Assembly (NCBI GenBank): GCA_905214735.1
Contig: CAJMNI010000004.1
Span: forward strand, 46,079-110,078
DNA length: 64,000 nt
DNA from: an uncultured bacterium
GTDB taxonomy: Bacteria > Bacteroidota > Bacteroidia > Bacteroidales > Muribaculaceae
Direction: 5' to 3'
This document shows, in pieces, positions 59,556 through 64,000 of the stretch (positions are counted from its first letter, which is position 1; each line of letters starts with the position of its first letter). Position numbers and translations under genes: made by a program. The notes under the pieces were generated by a model. The model was given only the letters and a program-made list of their open reading frames with translations. It searched no databases and was not told the origin of the DNA.

Positions 59556-61199
59556 ATGGGAATCCTCGAAGGTATACTCTATATGATGTGGCGCGGAATC
59601 GCTATCGGCGTCATCATTTCGGCTCCGATGGGGCCTGTGGGTATCCTTTGCATCCAGCGCACCCTCGAGAAAGGACGTGCCACCGGATTCTTCACCGGCG
59701 TGGGCGCCGCCATTTCCGACCTTTTCTATTGCCTGCTCACCGGTTTCTGTCTATCTTTCATAGAGGATTTCCTCAAGGCCAACCAGAATCTGATCCAGAT
59801 AATCGGCAGTATTGTGCTCGTGGCCTTCGGCATATATCTCTTCCGCTCGAATCCGGCGCGTTCGCTTAGGAAACCTGACGTCAACAGGGTGTCGAAACGC
59901 AAGAATATCCTCAGCGGTTTCCTTTTTACATTCTCCAACCCGTTGATTGTCTTTCTGATAATCGGTCTGTTCGCCCGGTTCAATTTCTTGCTGCCGGAGA
60001 TCAGCCTTTATCAGTATCTGATCGGCTATGTGTTCATTTTTGCCGGTGCGCTGCTCTGGTGGTGGGTGGTGACGCTTTTTGTCGACAAGGTCAGGGCTCA
60101 TTTCAACCTCCGGTCGATGTGGCTGATCAATAAGATCACGGGAGGCATCATCCTGATTTTTGCCGTTGTGGGCATTGTCACTGCGCTCACAGCATACGCT
60201 TCCGCCGCCACTCCTGCAGGCCGGATAGAATGGCGTTTCTACAATGAAAGCCGTGGCTCTGAATGCGTGATAGATAATCCCGGCCCCGACACTATGAGGG
60301 TGAATTTTCCGGTGGGGCGCGGCGATTTCCGGTTGACCGCAAGGGTGTCTAACCTCAACAACGCCCGGAGAAAGAGCTATTCCTACGCCGGGACCGACGG
60401 ACGCAAGCACAGGCAAAGTCATCCTTCCTGGGGAATAATGATTGATTGCTGCCATGGGTCGGATGGCCGTGACAATGCGGTGATAGAATTTCAGACTTCC
60501 GGAGATAATTCCGATGACATCTATACCCCTTCGATTCGCATGAAAGTGAATTCTCCGGGCGAGATGACGGAAAAACAGGATCTCAGCGGAGTATTGGATC
60601 CTTATACGGGCGAGAACGCATTTCTACTAAGTCGGTCGGGCGCCACTCTTTTGGTGAAAGGTGGAAGCAGGGAATACAGGCAGCTTGCCGAGATTGAGGA
60701 TTGCGCCGATGCCGACAGCATCGGTTTTTTCGTATCTCCCGGAGGAAGGCTGCGGATTGACAATGTGGCAATAGAAAGCGCAGGTGAACCGGCGCGTGGA
60801 AGTTTCAGCAGCTATGGCAACGAGGATATGATCGAGTCGTATCTCCGGCGGTCGCGTGATGCGATGGAGGGGATATGGATACTTTTTGACCGTTCCTTCG
60901 ACGAGAGCAGGCTTCGTCCGGGAGGCGATTACCGACTTGCTTTGATTGCCGCACCCGATGGCGGTTATGAGATCATTTATCTTGAAGGGGCCGTGCGCAA
61001 CGGCGCTGCGTGGAAGCCCGGGATGCTCCGAGGCACTTTGCGGGAATCTAAAATCCCCGGCGTTTATGATGTGGAATGGCTCGGCGCCGATTTCCGCCCG
61101 CTTCCCGACACAGGAAAAGCACAGCTCGAAAGCCCGGGCCTCCTCTCAATCCAGTTCCCCTACCTCGCCGCCACCCTCCGCCTGAAAAAAATCCGCTGA
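59556..61199 (+). CDS. LysE-family exporter fused to a large unknown C-terminal domain
   Basis: The protein is 547 residues. Residues 1-210 are a LysE/RhtB-type exporter with about six membrane segments, including IGVIISAPMGPVGILCIQRT and RKNILSGFLFTFSNPLIVFL. LysE exporters are usually near 200-215 residues. Here a further ~340 residues follow directly after the last helix: hydrophilic and beta-rich, with motifs such as SHPSWGIMIDCCHGSDGRDN and RLRIDNVAIESAGEPARGSF, which I cannot place. The reading frame is continuous. The domain is either periplasmic or cytoplasmic depending on topology. Transported substrate unknown. Confidence 0.75.
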   Translation: MGILEGILYMMWRGIAIGVIISAPMGPVGILCIQRTLEKGRATGFFTGVGAAISDLFYCLLTGFCLSFIEDFLKANQNLIQIIGSIVLVAFGIYLFRSNPARSLRKPDVNRVSKRKNILSGFLFTFSNPLIVFLIIGLFARFNFLLPEISLYQYLIGYVFIFAGALLWWWVVTLFVDKVRAHFNLRSMWLINKITGGIILIFAVVGIVTALTAYASAATPAGRIEWRFYNESRGSECVIDNPGPDTMRVNFPVGRGDFRLTARVSNLNNARRKSYSYAGTDGRKHRQSHPSWGIMIDCCHGSDGRDNAVIEFQTSGDNSDDIYTPSIRMKVNSPGEMTEKQDLSGVLDPYTGENAFLLSRSGATLLVKGGSREYRQLAEIEDCADADSIGFFVSPGGRLRIDNVAIESAGEPARGSFSSYGNEDMIESYLRRSRDAMEGIWILFDRSFDESRLRPGGDYRLALIAAPDGGYEIIYLEGAVRNGAAWKPGMLRGTLRESKIPGVYDVEWLGADFRPLPDTGKAQLESPGLLSIQFPYLAATLRLKKIR

Positions 61200-61463
61200 C
61201 TGGAGTAAGACGTTAAATGCTGTTAATTGGCGGGGGATTTTGTTAATTGATAGGGTTTTAACCTGCTTCTTTATTAATTTTACTGACTTGCTATTAATCC
61301 GAATCGGGTTTTGATTGTCTTTCTATTTGGACTCCGGTTAATAACCCGCTATCAATATTTGTATAGCCGGGGCTATGATGAGTCTCCTTATCAATTGAAA
61401 TATCTTTCCGTTTCGCTTGTGGCGTTTCACAATATGCGCCGGGCAAGAAACGGTATCCGCATT
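61200..61463. other. Upstream region of the TonB-dependent-receptor gene
   Basis: 264 AT-rich bases. No full Bacteroidota-type promoter is visible; TATCTTTC near 61401-61408 is one base off the -7 consensus. Imperfect inverted repeats (around 61244-61262 and 61338-61358) are present but too diverged to be a convincing invertible element. Confidence 0.4.
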
Positions 61464-63941
61464 ATGAATATAAAACAGGTTCTTTTCGCAGGCATGCTCG
61501 CGCTGCCTGCTGTTGCTATGGCCAAAGGATCGGTGAGCGGTACGGTGCTCAACGGCGATACATTTTCTCCGATGGACTTCGTCAACGTCACGATTGTCAA
61601 CGCCAAGACGGGAAAGCCGCTGCAGATAGCGGCCTCTACCGACGAGCAGGGCAAATTCACGCTCGCAGACGTTCCCGACGGTGATTACATAGTCAAAATC
61701 AGCAATGTCGGCAGTGTCGACCAGGAGCGCAAGGTTACTATATCAGGCGGCGATGTCAATCTCGGTGACATCCGGCTTAACGACGACGCCAAACTGCTGA
61801 AGGAAGTAGTGGTCGAAGGCGTGCGCTCACAGATGCGCTTCGAACTCGACAAGAAAGTTTTTCAGGTCGATTCCAACATCGCCTCTGCCGGACAGTCGGC
61901 AAGCGAGCTCCTCGAGTCGATCCCTTCAGTGGAAGTTGACCAGGACGGAGAGGTTTCGCTTCGCGGCAACTCTTCGGTGACCGTATGGATCAACGGCAAG
62001 GAATCGGGAATGACCGCCGATAACCGAGCACAGATCCTCGAACAAATTCCGGCCGAAAGCATCGACCGCATCGAGGTGATCACCAACCCTTCCGCAAAAT
62101 TCTCGCCTGAAGGCACAGCGGGTATCATCAACATCATCCTCAAGCGCGACCGCCGGGGCGGCTATTTCGGCTCGGCCGACATTTCCGCCAATTCCAGAGG
62201 CGGAGGCAACGTTTCGGCCAACATCAATTACAACACCGGAAAATGGGACACATTCGCAAGCGTCGGTTTCCGCATGCGCCATAACAGCGGCGGCAGCCTG
62301 ATGGACCGCGATTTCGACAACGGACTCTTCACCAAGTCGCGCGGCAAAAGCCGCAACCATGGCAACAACATCTTCTTCCGCCTCGGAGCCACATATCATC
62401 TCACTGACAACGACGAATTTTATCTCAACGGATTCGGAATGTTCGGCCACCGCTGGGGACACACCACCACCGACTATTGGAGCAACCAGCCAGGCCAATG
62501 GCTCACAGACCTCCAGGAGTCGCGCAACCGGGGTGACAACCGAGGCGCCCACGGTGAATTCGGATATACCCACCGTTTCAGCGAAAATCATACGCTCGAC
62601 GCCTCCGTGAGCTATAACCACTGGGGCGGTCCGACGTGGGACTCATATTCCGAGCAGGAGGAATGGGATGCAGAAGATCCCGTCGATCCCGACGCTATGC
62701 GACTTGAAACCCAATATCGCGAGCAGGAGATGCCTGTCAACGTAAACTCCTACGAGGCAAAACTCGACTATACCAACACCTTCAACCAATATCTGAAACT
62801 CGAAGCCGGATTCAACGGGAATTATTCGCATGAGAACACTCCCAACACCACATGGAGGGGCGTTGACAAAGCCACTATGGAATATATCCCCGAGCTCTTC
62901 AACAGATTCATCTACACCAACAACATATCGGCCCTTTACGCCACTCTCGGCGGCAAGGTCGGTATCTTCAGCTATTCTGCAGGCCTGAGGTCGGAGTCAT
63001 GGCAGGTGCGCACCCGCTCGCTCGCCGACGGCCAGAAGCCGGGCGACGTTCCTGAATACAAGCGCAACAAGTTCGCCCTCTTCCCATCGGTCTATCTCTC
63101 GCTCGCCCTTCCCCGCGACAACGAGCTCCAGCTCAACTATACGCGGCGAATCCGCCGGCCATGGGGCGGTCAGCTCAACTCCTTCCGCAATATCTCCGAC
63201 CCGACCTCGATTTCATTCGGTAACCCATATCTCGAACCGGAATATTCCAATTCCTTCGAACTAAATTATCTGAAAAGCTGGACTTTCCACATGATCAGCG
63301 TGTCGGCATATCTGCGTCAGGCTTCCGACGTGATGAACCGCCTGAGCTATATCGACGCCGACGTGATGTACAGCACCTGGGCCAATGTTTCCAACCGAAC
63401 GAACTCCGGTGTGGAGATCGTGTCGAAAAACCAGCTTTTTGCCGGCTGGCTCGACCTGACCACCACCGTCAATCTCTACAACAACCATATCTCCGCCTGG
63501 CGCTATTCCCTCCTCGGTGACAGCGGCAGGGAGATCACCCTCACCGGAGAAAAGCAGAACAGTTTCGCATGGGACGCCCGCATGATGGCCAACGTCAAAC
63601 TTCCCTGGCAGATGGCCTTCCAGGCCACGGGCCGCTACAGCTCGCGCCATAAGGAGGCGCAGGGCTCTCACGACGGCGGATGGAGCGTGGATCTCGGCCT
63701 GCGCAAAACATTCGGCGACTGGTCTGTTTCGCTCAACTGCCGCGACCTCTTCGACTCGCGCCGTTGGAAAAACACCACCAACGGAATCGACTATACGCAG
63801 CATAACGAACGCTGGCGCGGCGGACGCACTCTGCGCCTCACAATCAAATACTCCTTCGGCAACATGAAGGCGAAGAAAAACCGCAACGCCGAGATGGAAC
63901 CGATGGATGGTTCCGGCTACGGAGAGAGCGGCGAGATGTAG
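61464..63941 (+). CDS. TonB-dependent-receptor-like outer-membrane protein (OMP_b-brl_3 type)
   Basis: The protein is 825 residues from ATG 61464 (MNIKQVLFAGMLALPAVAMA, signal peptide); the frame is open upstream to 61311, but that part is not conserved. Order: a carboxypeptidase-regulatory-like beta domain (about 22-115: GSVSGTVLNGDTFSPMDFVN, YIVKISNVGSVDQERKV), a plug domain (LKEVVVEGVRSQMRFELDKK, SELLESIPSVEVDQDGEVSL, RIEVITNPSAKFSPEGTAGI), then a long barrel ending LRLTIKYSFGN. This group of receptors usually has no SusD partner, and none is seen. The substrate is unknown; peptides or metals are possible. The last ~20 residues (KAKKNRNAEMEPMDGSGYGE) lie beyond the barrel. Confidence 0.88.
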   Translation: MNIKQVLFAGMLALPAVAMAKGSVSGTVLNGDTFSPMDFVNVTIVNAKTGKPLQIAASTDEQGKFTLADVPDGDYIVKISNVGSVDQERKVTISGGDVNLGDIRLNDDAKLLKEVVVEGVRSQMRFELDKKVFQVDSNIASAGQSASELLESIPSVEVDQDGEVSLRGNSSVTVWINGKESGMTADNRAQILEQIPAESIDRIEVITNPSAKFSPEGTAGIINIILKRDRRGGYFGSADISANSRGGGNVSANINYNTGKWDTFASVGFRMRHNSGGSLMDRDFDNGLFTKSRGKSRNHGNNIFFRLGATYHLTDNDEFYLNGFGMFGHRWGHTTTDYWSNQPGQWLTDLQESRNRGDNRGAHGEFGYTHRFSENHTLDASVSYNHWGGPTWDSYSEQEEWDAEDPVDPDAMRLETQYREQEMPVNVNSYEAKLDYTNTFNQYLKLEAGFNGNYSHENTPNTTWRGVDKATMEYIPELFNRFIYTNNISALYATLGGKVGIFSYSAGLRSESWQVRTRSLADGQKPGDVPEYKRNKFALFPSVYLSLALPRDNELQLNYTRRIRRPWGGQLNSFRNISDPTSISFGNPYLEPEYSNSFELNYLKSWTFHMISVSAYLRQASDVMNRLSYIDADVMYSTWANVSNRTNSGVEIVSKNQLFAGWLDLTTTVNLYNNHISAWRYSLLGDSGREITLTGEKQNSFAWDARMMANVKLPWQMAFQATGRYSSRHKEAQGSHDGGWSVDLGLRKTFGDWSVSLNCRDLFDSRRWKNTTNGIDYTQHNERWRGGRTLRLTIKYSFGNMKAKKNRNAEMEPMDGSGYGESGEM

Positions 63942-64000
63942 CATGATCGTAAGCATTAATTCAACTGCACCTTTTGGAGGTTGTGACTGATATGTAATTT

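Noticed and set aside
61244..61358. Inverted repeats upstream of the TonB-dependent receptor as an invertible promoter
   Set aside because: The two arms (ATTGATAGGGTTTTAACC and a relative with extra bases) need two gaps to align, and no promoter lies between them. Site-specific inversion needs closer matches.

Overview
The window looks like the chromosome of a moderately GC-rich member of the Bacteroidales. A gut Muribaculaceae-type organism is my best guess, without any database search. Three things point there. The promoters carry the Bacteroidota-type -7 box (TAnnTTTG), often with TTG or TTTG 20 bases upstream. Most genes lack a Shine-Dalgarno sequence. The gene families are typical of the group: alternative GlmU, type IX secretion (T9SS) components GldK-L-M-N/PorP/Plug, T9SS C-terminal sorting domains, and TPR-plus-membrane regulators. 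I see no rRNA, CRISPR array, prophage or intact insertion sequence.

Positions 1-4230 hold the start of an M24 Xaa-Pro aminopeptidase (runs off the left edge), an AAA+ ATPase and the alternative GlmU. Positions 4340-23349 are a fused str-S10-spc-alpha superoperon: rpsL, rpsG, fusA, then the ribosomal protein genes from rpsJ to rplQ with secY, map, infA and rpoA. tuf and adk are absent. The run is interrupted between rpsN and rpsH by several hairpins, an intrinsic terminator and what looks like a new promoter. Other structured intergenic pieces precede rplC, rpsM and rpsD. A strong bidirectional terminator ends the block.

Positions 23390-36263 carry a secreted subtilisin-like protease, a TPR/membrane/ATPase-domain sensor, a PcrA-type helicase, an exported type I pullulanase and a 1355-residue surface protein with a gingipain-adhesin-like domain. 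The protease and the 1355-residue protein both end in T9SS sorting domains. Positions 36264-38162 contain a decayed AAA+/DUF4143 gene flanked by two copies of a repeat with ATAGACAA motifs. Positions 38163-46782 hold a TPR/membrane/LuxR-type regulator, a YrbG-type Na+/Ca2+ exchanger, tRNA-Arg(CCG), an SNF-family transporter, ung, a T9SS Plug homologue, a DUF3109 protein and cardiolipin synthase.

Positions 46839-53950 are a minus-strand T9SS operon: probable porT, then porP, gldK, gldL, gldM, gldN. Positions 54018-64000 hold dgt (with a promoter that implies a leaderless mRNA), a TPM-domain zinc-ribbon membrane protein, a DUF3298 lipoprotein, pyrE, a small SRPBCC protein, a Rieske-like lipoprotein with altered ligands, a LysE-type exporter fused to an unrecognised domain, and a TonB-dependent-receptor-like outer-membrane protein.

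The window therefore joins the core translation machinery to a large part of the T9SS (inner-membrane motor, periplasmic ring, outer-membrane partners, Plug) and two likely T9SS cargo proteins. The best candidates for something new are the split spc operon with its structured intergenic RNA, the LysE fusion next to the altered Rieske-like lipoprotein, and the repeats with ATAGACAA motifs.
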